A DNA stretch of 64,000 nucleotides from Gracilaria domingensis (Eukaryota; Rhodophyta; Florideophyceae; Gracilariales; Gracilariaceae): the NCBI GenBank assembly GCA_022539475.1, contig VCMS01000230.1, positions 23,941-87,940 on the forward strand. Reading direction: 5' to 3'. Every line of letters begins with the position of its first letter. Within the stretch, counting starts at the first letter, position 1. The notes below the pieces were generated by a model that saw nothing but the letters and a program-made list of their open reading frames with translations, had not been told where the DNA came from and ran no database searches. Below, piece by piece: positions 54,228 to 64,000 of this stretch. A program made the translations under genes and the position numbers.

Positions 54228-56590
54228 CCGAAAATGCCTCGCTGAAGTAGCGAAGGTTCGTTTTCATGAAAACTTTCATGCACAACTTGCAGAATCGCAT
54301 GACTCCCAATAAAGGGCATCCGGATTAACCACGAGCGCGTTCGGGCACGGCTCGAAAAACCTCTATTACTGCATTTGGTCCAGAAGCGATACCAGAACTG
54401 CACTTGTTGCTCTCTTCTTGTCAAAGCGGTAGCAGTGACTAGATTTGCAAGAGATGCGTTCTCCTGAGCGCTCCTGGTTGACAAAAGAACTTGTTTGCAA
54501 CTGTTAATAGCCGCACGGTTGCTGAAGCGTATGCGTGGGGAGCTACAGCAGCACAACTAGAATCAGCCACCCAGAGTCTGGTGACATGTAGTCTGAATTT
54601 CTTTCCCGTTTGGGAACAAGACAGAACTGCAGCCCGAAGGGTCTGCTCTGTCCTTGCTGTCTTGCCCGGAAGGGCATAATAAATACACAGGAGACCGCTA
54701 GTGTCCGGAGGCAGAACCCAACAGAGTCTGTTGGAGTTCCTTTGTGCCTGCTCCCTTGCTTTGTTCCTCCCTCTGCTCGCCTGTTCTTTCGCGCATCGCG
54801 TGCGATCAACAGCAGCAAGGCCGCTTTGATATAGCTACCGACTCTTTTCTTTGCAATAAATTCATAGCCGGTCACATTTACTCACAATAGGGGTTTTTCA
54901 ATAAGCCAAAAGAAGGCTTAGATTTGAAATAAGGTGGGAAAGCCGATATCGTGCCGTTTAATTACGGATCGAAGAAAAGCTGGGAAAGATTCTTGTTTCA
55001 AAATAGCCAAAGATATAGGACAGAGCCACTCGCCGGGGCCACTAGTTTATTGCTTATCAAAAGAACACAAATGCGATGCCGATCAATTCATCCTCCATAC
55101 GGAATTGCTCAGTCGTAGCTTTTCAGCGCAATGCTGCTATGTTTGCTCATGGCATCATCCCAACCCCCGCCTGATACCCTACGCATTAACGACAATACCG
55201 CCGCGTCACCAAACGCGCAAACTGCAACTACAACGTTTTTTTATACTAATTGTAAACGCCATTTTCGACGACAATGGCGCGGGTGGTTACAAACCCGAGT
55301 ACTTTGAGAGTACCAGCCTAGAAATGAAAAAAAACCGAAAGATAGATGTCGCTCAGTGATTTACCGAAGCAATAAACAAACGAACGATAACAGGACTACG
55401 CCGGCAAGATTCAATGACAGTATAAAACAAACAACAAACAACGATGAACCAAAAAATCGATCCTGCAGAACAAAGAACCCAATACTACCAGGATACCAGC
55501 ATCACTGAACACTTCTAGATCAAACAACCAACAGTGATACAAGAACACGAGCTGCAAAGCGTCTACAACGCAAGGCCTAAGCAATGAACTCCAACCACTT
55601 CAAAGACGATTGAAGTACCAACAACACAAACGGTTACTCTTTCGACCACATACGCGGTGCCAATCTAATAATGAAAAAAAAGCCCACTGTAAGGGCATTG
55701 ATACATAAACACCGAATCGACGAGGATTATTGGAAATAGAAAAACGACCTAGTAGGCAGCACAGATTTCCCGAATAGAAAGAGGCCAGAAACTAAAAGAA
55801 CAACCAAAAAGAAACAAATACGACGGTGAACTAATGAACAAATTAGCAACACAAACGACCAGAAAATGTGAACAAGTATTAAATCATCGACACCGAAAAA
55901 AAACGATAGCAACGATAATTATCAAAAAAGAGCATCACAAGCCTCATCGTAGGGCGGCATCGTGCGAAGTAAAAGTGTCTGTGTAGCAGACCAAACCACT
56001 CAAACAGAAAGTAAAGAAAATAGAACAATTAATTGGCGGCAGGAAAGCACAGAGTGTGAAAAAGAAAGATGGGTTGCGAAGAGGTAGAATATGAGATTTG
56101 CAAAGAACGGGAGTCTGCAGAAGGGTATTTTTGGTAGTCTGCAAGAGTTTAGATGGCGGCAAGAACAAGAACATGAGGATCTTTATAGAAAACCACAGGC
56201 TGTCCCATCTTCCAGCATTCAATTTGACATGTCATCATTTGTTGGGTGAAAAAAAATATTAAACACGATGATCCATTTCCAGTAGTAATGGCACACAATC
56301 TATTTAGCTGCAGAAGCCTTGAACCAGAAAGGAAGTATTTGAGGTGCAAACCCTCCACAGGAAGACAACAAGCCGTGTCGCGGACGAGCACCTCAGGGTG
56401 TTCAGGCGCTGCTCCTTGTAAAAGGCAGTCGAGCGGCAGAACCTCCCGATAGGGCCAACAGAAGCCTGGTGTAAATCCGATTGGCCCCGACCTGGGCGTG
56501 CAGTCGGAGATGGAAAAAGTAAAATCGGCGTAGATATCCAGATGGTTTCGGCCAGCCAAAGCCAGTGGAGGTATCCAGTCCAACGTCATA
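54228..56590. other. Intergenic, no gene recognised
   Basis: An AATAAA lies at 54308-54313 just past the duplication edge. 55360-55900 is strongly skewed to A and C on the plus strand (runs such as AACAAACAACAAACAACGATG). 55960-56590 has a minus-strand ORF without ATG and without recognised motifs. Part of this may be the 3' flank of the Ty3 remnant that follows. Confidence 0.4.
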
Positions 56591-56599
56591 GGACTACAA

Positions 56600-57256
56600 A
56601 AGATCAGCAAACGAGCCGCACTGCGGAGCACTGACTTGTGATGAGCAAGAAAACTCCCGACACAAATGGGACAAACCTACAATGTAGGGCAGAGTAGTGA
56701 ACGCCGTAAGACGGAAATAAAGACGATAAAAGTTTGCCGCGTAACCGGCTGTCACAATTTTGCTTGTACGCGAGTTGGGCCTTCTCCATGGCTTTTTATG
56801 GGCTACAGGTACCATCTTCTTTAACCATTTTTTCCAGGTGTCCCTGTACAAACCCGTCGACGGGAAAGAAGATAGCCTCGCTTGAGCTTCAATTGCCACA
56901 GGTGGCGGAATCCTTGAGAGAACCAATTCAAACGGCGACAGCGACGTAACCCGATGTACTTGGGTGTTATATGCGTTAGTTATCGCATCACTGTACAGGT
57001 CCTAATCCTGTGGGTGATCCGCAACCGTACGATCTCAATGCGTTTAGCATCGTACGGTTAAACCGTTTTACCTGCCCATTACACTGTGGATGATAGGTTG
57101 TTGTAAACAAATTCTTGATATCCAAGATACGGCATACGATAAAGATCTTTGACGCAAACTGCGACTAATGATCTGAAAGCAGATTAACGGGTGACCCGTA
57201 AGTGAAGACCCAATGCGTCACAAATGCTTGTGCAACTGCTGTGTGGTATAACTGGT
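56600..57256 (-). pseudogene. Ty3-type integrase fragment, heavily decayed
   Basis: On the minus strand from 57256: ARIDQLYHTAVAQAFVTHWVFTYGSP, then LLSDH (second catalytic Asp), a stop, SQFASKIF, FTTTYHPQCNGQVKRFNRTM, where the catalytic Glu of VERFN has become Lys. In other frames it continues with FELVLSRIPPP and MEKAQLAYKQN, the C-terminal integrase region. The first half of the integrase is missing because the sequence changes abruptly at about 57256. It is not the same element as the pol at 61693-64000: the sequences differ clearly. Confidence 0.8.
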
Positions 57257-57695
57257 CGATGCGAGCTGCTAGTGGGGAGCCCTGCGTGGGCTCGACCCTG
57301 CGGAGGAGTGAAACGCGTGACACCTAATAGGTGGGCAGCACCCGCCGTTGCCTATAGTGCAGGGTGACCAAGTGGTAAATACGCCTGCACTGGTGTGCGG
57401 TAGGCACGTACAACCCTCGATGTCAGCAAAACTATTAGAGGTCGACTAGACTTACCAGTTGGTGACTGTAGAACCGAATTGTTGTCAAATTAGCCTAGTT
57501 CGTGCTTGACTTTACCATCTGGTGTGGGAGGTTGGCTTCTCGGGGGTTTAACACCCCCGAGCGCCCCTCTGGCTCTCACGGGCCTAATGCCACGTGTGTA
57601 ACCGGGAGGTGCACTTGTGGTGCGCCACCCCGGCCACATATCTACACTACCTAGTAAATACTAATTCTAAATTACTGAAAATAAACTAATTAGTC
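57257..57695 (+). other. Leader region of a plus-strand retroelement-like unit, with hairpin
   Basis: GC-rich, non-coding. A stable hairpin, CTCGGGGGT-TTAAC-ACCCCCGAG, lies at 57538-57560. A second inverted pair, GGTGCAC / GTGCGCCACC, lies near 57610-57631. AT-rich sequence (57640-57695) precedes the first ATG. It may contain an LTR, but no terminal pair was seen. Confidence 0.4.
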
Positions 57696-58082
57696 ATGTC
57701 CAAGCCTGCGCTTGCGCGTCCCAAGTGGTACAGTAGACATACGTGCCCGGGAGCCGGTGACGTCACCACTTGGTCTTGTAGAGCCCCTGTTGATCCGTGC
57801 GAGCTATACTACACCCCCTCCTATCGACCGGCACGCCCCGTGGCTGCGAAGTTCCCACAGCGTCTGGCGCCCTTTTACCAAACGATCGTCGGCGCGCGTC
57901 GCCTGGCGCACGGCGCGTCTCGCGATGACGCGGAGACGGCGCGGAGCGCCGCGCGGTTTGCCACCTGCACTGCAGCGCTATTACCCGCGCCGCAGTACCC
58001 CCCCTTGCGGTATGTGCGGTTGTACTTTCCATCCCTCGTAGTATCGGAGCGCGACACCGCGAAACACGACCATTCCGGTTGA
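57696..58082 (+). CDS. Plus-strand ORF of unknown function, 128 codons
   Basis: It starts with ATG after an AT-rich leader (GAAAATAAACTAATTAGTC). The protein is rich in Arg, Pro and Ala (MSKPALARPKWYSRH; LYFPSLVVSERD) with no recognised domain. It may be the first exon or a broken gag-like ORF of the same unit as the 740-codon ORF downstream. The stretch between (58083-59146) has stops in all frames and several ORFs under 200 codons. Confidence 0.35.
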   Translation: MSKPALARPKWYSRHTCPGAGDVTTWSCRAPVDPCELYYTPSYRPARPVAAKFPQRLAPFYQTIVGARRLAHGASRDDAETARSAARFATCTAALLPAPQYPPLRYVRLYFPSLVVSERDTAKHDHSG

Positions 58083-59146
58083 TCTTGTCGCGCGCCTGGT
58101 ACCACGTGGTTGTCTTCGTCTCTTCCGTCCCCCTTAGAGGAGTCCGTCACTTCATCCTCACCTATCCGTCCTTCCCCGGGGTGGGTCAGCCCCGGCTCAT
58201 CAGTTGGTTTAGAGCCTCCAGGAGGGGCTAGCAGTTCAACCGATCGGCACACCGCCCCCTCGTGGTGGTGCTTCTATCTTTTTCATTGGCCACTTGGTCC
58301 CGTGTCGTACTGCGGTGATACCTCGTTGGTTCGGACACGTACTGTTCCTCTGATTGAGTGAGGGCGCCACTGGGGTGTCGCTGTCTTGTGCGTCGGGGGC
58401 GGGGAGACTCCTCCCCGTGGCTTTTCCGATCCCGTGACCGTACCGGTGTTGACGCCGTTTCTGCCTAGTGGTCTGCCTCGTCGGGGTGTTCTGGATTGCT
58501 CCGCGCCGAGCCGAGTGGTTTACACGACTGCGCGGCGTTTGGTGCTCCTCCGATTGGTTCCCTGTGGTCGTTTTTTTTCTTCCTTAGGTTCCCTCCGTGG
58601 CCTCGCTTACCCACGGAACCTGTTCAGCCCAGGCACCAAACTGGTTATTTGGTCGGTGTGTCAGCTCGCTGGAGTCGCGTGCCCGTTCTCCGTGACCCTT
58701 CCGGTCTCGTCTATTCATCCAATTGGTCGTGTTCCCCCTCGCTGTTGGTATCCTTCGTGGCGCGCTCACGCTCCATCCCGCCCCTGGTATACCTCATGGG
58801 AAAACGGTCAACTTCCCCAACGGGATGGTCAATGACGTTCGAACGCCGTGAAGACGGAGCTGAGGAGAGTATCGCTCCCGCTCCTTCCAGTATGGTAGAC
58901 ACCAGAGATGAGGCAGCGCCATTTCGGTCGAGTTACCACGCGGTTGATTCTTCGCAACTCTGTCTGCCGTGCCAGGCCGGCACACCCGTGTCCGTTCCAT
59001 CGGGCGCTGAAGCCCCCGTGGTGGCCAACCAATTGGTACTAGAGGAGCCGTGCTACGACCCTATAAAGGGATAATCTGCTTCTGAAGTGTCCCCCTCACC
59101 GGAGACCACCCACTCGGTTCGCGAAACCGCTGTCGCCCGGTCGAGG
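58083..59146. other. Broken coding-like region between plus-strand ORFs
   Basis: GC-rich, codon-like texture, but no frame is open throughout. ORFs of 149-192 codons overlap in different frames. A decayed middle part of the plus-strand unit is the simplest reading. Confidence 0.35.
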
Positions 59147-61539
59147 ATGTCCGGCAAGACCCCTGGGGTAGCGCGCCGCCGGGGCGGGGGCATCTTCAAA
59201 CCGAACACGCGGTCGAGTACGCGCGCTCGTCAAGATCCGTACGGTCGTGGTGGGTATGATCCTTACGCGCCCGCCGCCGGTCCGAGCAACGTCAACCTCT
59301 TGCGGTCGCCGGTACGGTGGAAGCTCAACAGCTGAATCCTCATGACCTTAACAGGACGCACGGGCAGCCGCATGCCCACTATGGTGCACGCTTTGCTGAT
59401 GTCTCTGCCGAATTGGTCGCTCTGGGGAACTGGCCTTTCCACATCAGTTCCTCCTTCTGTCCCTTGCGGTTTCGCCACATGGGTCTCCCGCAGTATACTA
59501 CGATTGCCCGTTGGGATTGTCGCCGCTTGGAGGCGGTGCCTATGGCGCCTCCCCCACCACGCAAGGGCGAGAAGCAGAGCCGGTTCGGTCGACAACAGTG
59601 TTTCCACGCGCGGCAACGGCACACGAAGTTCCTATACTACATCCCCGTGGCCATACCGTCGGATCTCCCCTTCATCCGCTGCGATGGGGAGGTCCACTAC
59701 TTCCGCCGTTTTGTAGATATCGTTCACCGCTTGGACGAACCTGCTACCCACATCGAGGTCGATCTGGATTACGTCGCATTTGAGCGCCCGTTAGATACCA
59801 ACTATTGGACTGACCGTGGGAGGAGGGCGACCGATGCGATGGCCGAGAGCCGTGTTCGTCACCGTAACAACCGTACGCGGACAATGTTCCTGTTTCACAA
59901 CGTTGATTATTGGTCACAAAGCGACCAGAACCGCCGGGCATGGTATGTCAATCGACCTTCTTGGGGGGACCACTTTGAAGTATGTCAGTGGCTGGAAGTG
60001 CCGACCCCGCCGGTGCTTTCGTACTTTGGTAGCAGCATCTCCGTCGAGAGGAACAACGCATATGCCGTTTGGTCGGTCGCGCGCAGCGAGTGGGCCGTTA
60101 TGGTGGCTATCCTCGCCCTTCAAGCGTCCGTAGAAGGTGTGACTTGGGACACGCGCTGCCCTGACAAGTCTGTTGGGATCAGTGGAACTCAACCAGTTGG
60201 TCGCATCTTCAACCTCCCCAACGATGTGGCCGGTGATATTCGTGCCATGGGGCTCTCCAAGATCGTGGAGGGCACCAAGCATACGGCACAGCAGTTGGAC
60301 AGCTACCTTACGGCGATAAGTAACCACAGTTGGAGGAATGACCAGGTTTGGGATGTCTACGACCCGGAGGTTCATGGCATAGTGCCTCTCCAACAGCAGC
60401 ACATGGCTGGCGAAGACCCATTTGGTAACGATGATACTGTTATGGTGGCTGCCGAGAACTATGAGTCCCCCGCGTTGCCTCCTTCGGCGCCGGTACAGGC
60501 CACTCCTCCGACCAGCGTGGCTGCCCCTGTCCCAAGCGGTCCAAAAGACCCTCAGGCAGCTGCTCATCCTCCTGGAGGGGCCGCTCAGGGGCCTCTTCGG
60601 GTTGGTTTCCAGTCGCTTCCGGTGAACCCGGTACCCCCTGGTGGTGATAGTGGCGCAATACGAAGCGCCCTGGCTCGTCTTAACCACGCTTCGATGGTGC
60701 ACTTCAACCGTCTTGGTCCAAATGACATACTCACCGCTGTGGATACTCTTACCAACTTGCTCCCCGTGGTCGCTCACCACGAGCGGCGCACTTCTGAGCT
60801 GCGACAGTTCCGCGACTACTTCCAGCGGAATCTCTACCGTGAGGTGACAGCCTACGTTGGTCAGTTGAGCAACCTTGTGGAGGGCCACGCGGCGTTACAT
60901 CGACCCCCTGTGGAAAGTTTCAACCCGTACGCTCCTGCGTCGCAGCATCCTGCGACCCCAATGGTAGGCTTTGGTGGCCTTGGTACGTATCAACCTCCTG
61001 GTGGTGATCCTTCGGCGTCCTTCCATACTCCGCTTGGTCCTCACAACGTTCCTCTTCCTCCAGCAAGTACTGGGGCGGGAGCACCAAGTGGTTTCTCAAC
61101 TGGTTTCCGTTCGGTTCCGCTTCCGTCGTCGTCCGGTGTTCCTATGCCGTCTACTGGTCCTGGACCTTCGGGAGTTGGAGCACCTCCTGGTAATACCTCT
61201 GGTGCCGGACCGTCTAGTGGTCTTGCTCCTCCGACTTCTAGTTGTATCCCTCCGGCTAGCTTACCGCCTTCCTTCCATCCACCCACTGGTCCTGCGAATA
61301 CCATGCCGGTGGTTAGCCGCGGTGCCCCTGCGGGGCCTGTTGCTTCTGCTCCCCTTCCAAGTGGTGGTGCGCCAGCGAGCGCGGCTAGCGGCGGGGGCGG
61401 AAGCTCCGCCGGACCTATGTTGGTTTCCTCTGGTCGTGGAGTTTCCGCTTCATCGCGCGGGACCTCCCGTGGACGTGGTCGCGGTCGTGGAACCAGTCGT
61501 GGGCGTGGACGTGGCCATGGGTCTTCCAAGGCCTCCTAG
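59147..61539 (+). CDS. Gag-like or unknown plus-strand protein with Pro/Gly-rich region and RGG tail (one frameshift)
   Basis: ATG 59147 opens MSGKTPGVARRRGGGIFKPN and reads to DPYAPAAGPS. The long frame that ends at TAG 61537-61539 begins near 59280 in another frame, so a one-base shift probably joins them; alone, the long frame has a GTG (59317) but no early ATG. Residues 10-370 of the long frame are globular, rich in Trp, Tyr and Arg, with no known motif (YYIPVAIPSDLPFIRCDGEVHYF; WSVARSEWAVMVAILALQASVEGV). A Pro/Gly/Ser-rich segment and a short helical part (about 440-540) precede a disordered tail ending in SSRGTSRGRGRGRGTSRG, an RGG-type RNA-binding tail. A gag-like role in a retroelement is inferred from tail and context. 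AATAAA and a GT-rich stretch follow the stop. Confidence 0.55.
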
Positions 61540-61577
61540 GTTACCTCGTGGTTACCTCTTGTGGATTCTTCTGGACT

Positions 61578-61583
61578 AATAAA
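61578..61583 (+). terminator. Polyadenylation signal of the plus-strand ORF
   Basis: AATAAA lies 39 bp past the stop, followed by a GT-rich stretch (GTGTCTTGCGTTGTGCG), the usual layout of a eukaryotic poly(A) site. Confidence 0.55.
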
Positions 61584-61675
61584 GTGTCTTGCGTTGTGCG
61601 TTATGATCTCTTTCCATTTGCCTGTTAGGTTAGTTAGCACTTCATGTGGCGTTTGGCGTTCAACGGCTTAGACGA

Positions 61676-61692
61676 CCCCCCCCCCCCCCTCC
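61676..61692 (-). promoter_or_regulatory. Polypurine tract of the Ty3 element
   Basis: On the minus strand the pol stop TAA is followed directly by GGA and 14 G. Ty3 elements prime plus-strand DNA synthesis from such a tract just before the 3' LTR. The sequence beyond it (left, below 61676) does not begin with an obvious TG. Confidence 0.5.
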
Positions 61693-64000
61693 TTAGCGAC
61701 GCGTACCACGCGAAGCAGTACCAGTTGGTGGGGGCGTACGCCCTTGTTTGCGCCAGTATCGGATGATGAAGTCGTTAGGGATATGACCAGGTGGTTCCAT
61801 AGAGTCGTATTCTGGCGACCATCCGTACCATCTTACCCTGTAGCGGATACCCTTTGTGGTGTGTTCGTGACCTACAATTGTGTCAATAGCGCACTCCTGG
61901 GTCTCTACTCGAGGGTGTGACTCTTCCGTTTGGTCGTGTGGTGCGTGGCTCTCCATGGGTGGTGTGACCCGTTGGTCTTGCCGGGGCTCGATCTCCTGTG
62001 CCGCTTGGGTCGTGGAATCAGCCGTTACGGCTCTGATGGAAGGTTGACCGCTCGGTCAGTTTGTTCGAGGAAGGGGTATGGGCGACGTTTGTCCCTTTTC
62101 CGCCTCTTGCTGAGTTGGCTCACCTATTGGTTGTGTACTCGATGCCGTTGTTTGTGCGGCCTTGACAATCCTGTCGATGGAGACCGTATTCTCCAAACCA
62201 TCCATTATGACCGTAGCGGTATGCTCATCGGAGCGAATTACCTAGTATGGACCCGTCGACTTGGGTAGCAGTTTGGAATTGATATCCTCCTCAAGACCGA
62301 TATCTTCTTCCATTTCCGCTGGGGTTGGTCGCTTACCTCTTGGTGGCACGTCAAGGAAGACCATGTCTCCTGCTACCACTTTGGTCACTCTGCTAACCGT
62401 TCGGTCATAGTCGGCTTTGTACCGATCTTGGGCTGCTGTCATTTTAACTTTGGCGGCAGCCAAAGCGGTGCGCAACTTCTGGAGTATGTTTCTCTTGACC
62501 TTTGCAGGTGTGAGTGTCCCAGCCGCTTCCGAGCGGTTAGGACCGGGCTGGACGATAATACCGTGTGGTGTTCGCGACAGTACCAGGTCAAACGGGGTTG
62601 TTTGAGTGACCCTGTGGACCTGGAGATTGTACGCATATGTCAATGGTTGGACATACTCAGACCCTGTGGTTTGGTGCTCTTCGACATAGTGCCGTAGGCG
62701 AGCCACTAGGGTCTTATTGAACCGCTCCACTTGGCCGTTGGTTCGCGGATGATAGGCCGTGGTAAAGTAGTGCTTGACCCCTAGCATCGTACAAACCGCC
62801 TCGAAGAACTTAGATGCTAAGTTCGAACCATTATCGGTCAGTAGGTACATGGGAGCACCGTATGGGTAAACCCAATTCTTCAAGAAGGCTGTCGCTAGTG
62901 TCGTTGCCGTTTGGTTCTTCAGGGATATGGCCCTGGTTAGCTTTGTGAACCTGTCGGTTATGACAACTACGAATCGATAACCCTCCGAGGTCTTGGGCAG
63001 GGGCCCCAGTATGTCGATCGCAACGAATTCCAGGGGCCCTGCCGCCGGGAATAGCTTCAGGTACTTCCTGTGCTTCCTCACACCACCTCGGGTCTTAATG
63101 CACGAATTGCACTGCGCCACATAGGTATATACGTCATTAGCCATGTGCGGCCAGTAAAATTGCCTCCGAAGGGTATAGTACAACCGCGTGGCTCCGGGGT
63201 GTCCCGAAAGCCGTGGGTTGCGTGACAGATACAACACCCTTTGTTTTAGTGACCCAGGTACGACCTTCTGGAGAGCTCCGTCTAAAGGTGAGCGTCTGAT
63301 GAGGTACCCATTGTGGTCGATGTCGAACTGAGAATCCTTTCTTCCTAGTACGTCAGCGAGCGTTTTGCACAACCTATCGGACGATTGTTCGCGTAGGAAT
63401 TCCTCACGGGTGATTGGGGCGTGTTCCCTTTCCTCCACAGGGAGAGGGGTCTCCACTACCACTTGGTACGTACTGTCATCATACCAATATCCCTTCAGAA
63501 CTTCGTTGACCTCGTGGTTCGCTGGTTCTATAGTAAAACATAGAATGTCGTCGTCCACTGGGTCAGTGTCCAATCCTTCGGTATTCAACCGGGACATTGC
63601 ATCCGCCACTCGGTGCTTGACCACGGGGCGGTACTGCACATCGTACTCAAACTCCGAGAGTCTCGGGCGCCATCGGGCCAGACGACCCGACGCGTCCGCC
63701 GAACCCAATATCCACCTCAAGGAGTCGTGATCTGTTCGAAGCGTGAAGCGCACACCATATAGGTAAGGACGTAGCATGAGCATACTCCAAACAACCGCTA
63801 GGCATTCCTTCTCCGTTACGGTGTAGTTCTGCTCCGCTTGGTTAAGAGCTCTACTCCAATACCCAATTGGTGCAAGCTTGCCATCCTCCTGTTCCTGCAT
63901 TAGGCAGCAACCTATTTGGGCGTTCGATGCATATGTATCCAATGTGTACGGGAGTCCCGTTTTGGGCAATGCCAGTACCGGTGGGGAGAGAAGCGCTGCC
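61693..64000 (-). pseudogene. Ty3/chromovirus pol: RNase H, integrase, chromodomain (partial, two stops)
   Basis: The minus-strand frame runs in from beyond the right edge. RNase H: YTLDTYASN, TVTEKECLAV, LRTDHDSLRW and RVADAMSR give its acidic residues. The integrase has a zinc-binding region (GHPGATRLYYTL, then CNSC), then FVAIDILGP, LLTDNGSNLA and TNGQVERFNK, supplying Asp, Asp and Glu. A C-terminal chromodomain (IDTIVGHEHTTKGIRYRVRWYGW, then DFIIRYW) would guide integration to marked chromatin. In-frame stops lie at TAG 62242-62244 and TGA about 62066. The frame is otherwise continuous to TAA 61693-61695. The reverse transcriptase, protease and gag lie outside the window, if present. Confidence 0.88.

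Larger units (their letters stand above)
48753..54310. repeat. Segmental duplication, unit 2 (zinc finger + NB-ARC/WD40)
   Basis: The second, more complete unit. The two units share their right boundary: the text after the NB-ARC stop (CTTTCATGCACAACTTGCAG, then GACTCCCA) is the same at 48660-48698 and 54270-54309 and diverges right after. Confidence 0.85.

Noticed and set aside
54934-55359. 141-codon ORF
   Set aside because: Begins with GTG, no domain, mixed composition and a lysine-rich run-out at the 3' end. Not enough to call a gene.
59914-60888. 324-codon minus-strand ORF
   Set aside because: It lies fully inside the plus-strand 740-codon frame, lacks recognisable motifs, and the plus frame has the poly(A) signal and RGG tail.

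Overview
This looks like nuclear DNA of a eukaryote with few introns, most likely a red macroalga. That assignment is an inference. It rests on: a DNA polymerase epsilon B subunit and a von Willebrand factor A (VWA) gene with no introns; only one convincing spliceosomal intron in 64 kb; a mix of pogo, hAT, PIF/Harbinger-like and Ty3 elements; and NB-ARC/WD40 genes. No rRNA or tRNA gene was recognised. The species cannot be named from the sequence alone.

Layout. 0-3 kb: a streptavidin-like protein (minus strand) and a long palindrome. 3.1-5.3 kb: a pogo/Tigger transposon with 18-bp terminal inverted repeats. 6-9.5 kb: a small inverted-repeat element and copy 1 of a C2H2 zinc-finger gene. 9.5-10.7 kb and 19.1-21.6 kb: three copies of a non-coding element marked by a 23-bp dyad. 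12.0-12.7 kb: an array of hairpins built on GGTGTGAACACGGG. 14-18.6 kb: decayed DDE transposases. 22.4-26.4 kb: an intact hAT transposase facing an intact gene for a chromodomain-like plus cysteine-peptidase-like protein, with overlapping stop codons. 27-31 kb: a 33-bp minisatellite, coiled-coil remnants, a broken DNA polymerase epsilon B subunit (POLE2/DPB2) gene and a broken NRAMP metal transporter. 31-35 kb: a small helical hypothetical protein and a secreted cysteine-repeat/VWA protein. 35-42.8 kb: Harbinger-type fragments, a two-gene Harbinger element with antisense-overlapping 3' ends, and an intron-bearing pseudogene. 44.2-54.3 kb: a tandem duplication of a divergent gene pair (zinc finger / NB-ARC-WD40), with a very GC-rich gene for a histidine-rich membrane-anchored protein lying inside the first unit. 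56.6-64 kb: a dead Ty3 integrase fragment, a plus-strand retroelement-like region ending in a 740-codon ORF with an RGG tail, and a minus-strand chromovirus pol with a chromodomain that runs off the window.

How the parts relate. Most of the window is mobile DNA and its debris. Probable host genes are the streptavidin-like gene, POLE2, NRAMP, the VWA protein and the histidine-rich protein. The zinc-finger/NB-ARC pairs could be an innate-immunity or transposon-derived family. Nearly every recognisable gene carries one to a few nonsense codons or one-base frameshifts although its reading frame is otherwise well conserved. That means either recent wholesale decay or uncorrected consensus errors. 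The most novel items are the hAT/peptidase gene pair, the streptavidin homologue, the hairpin array, and the plus-strand ORF antisense to a chromovirus pol.
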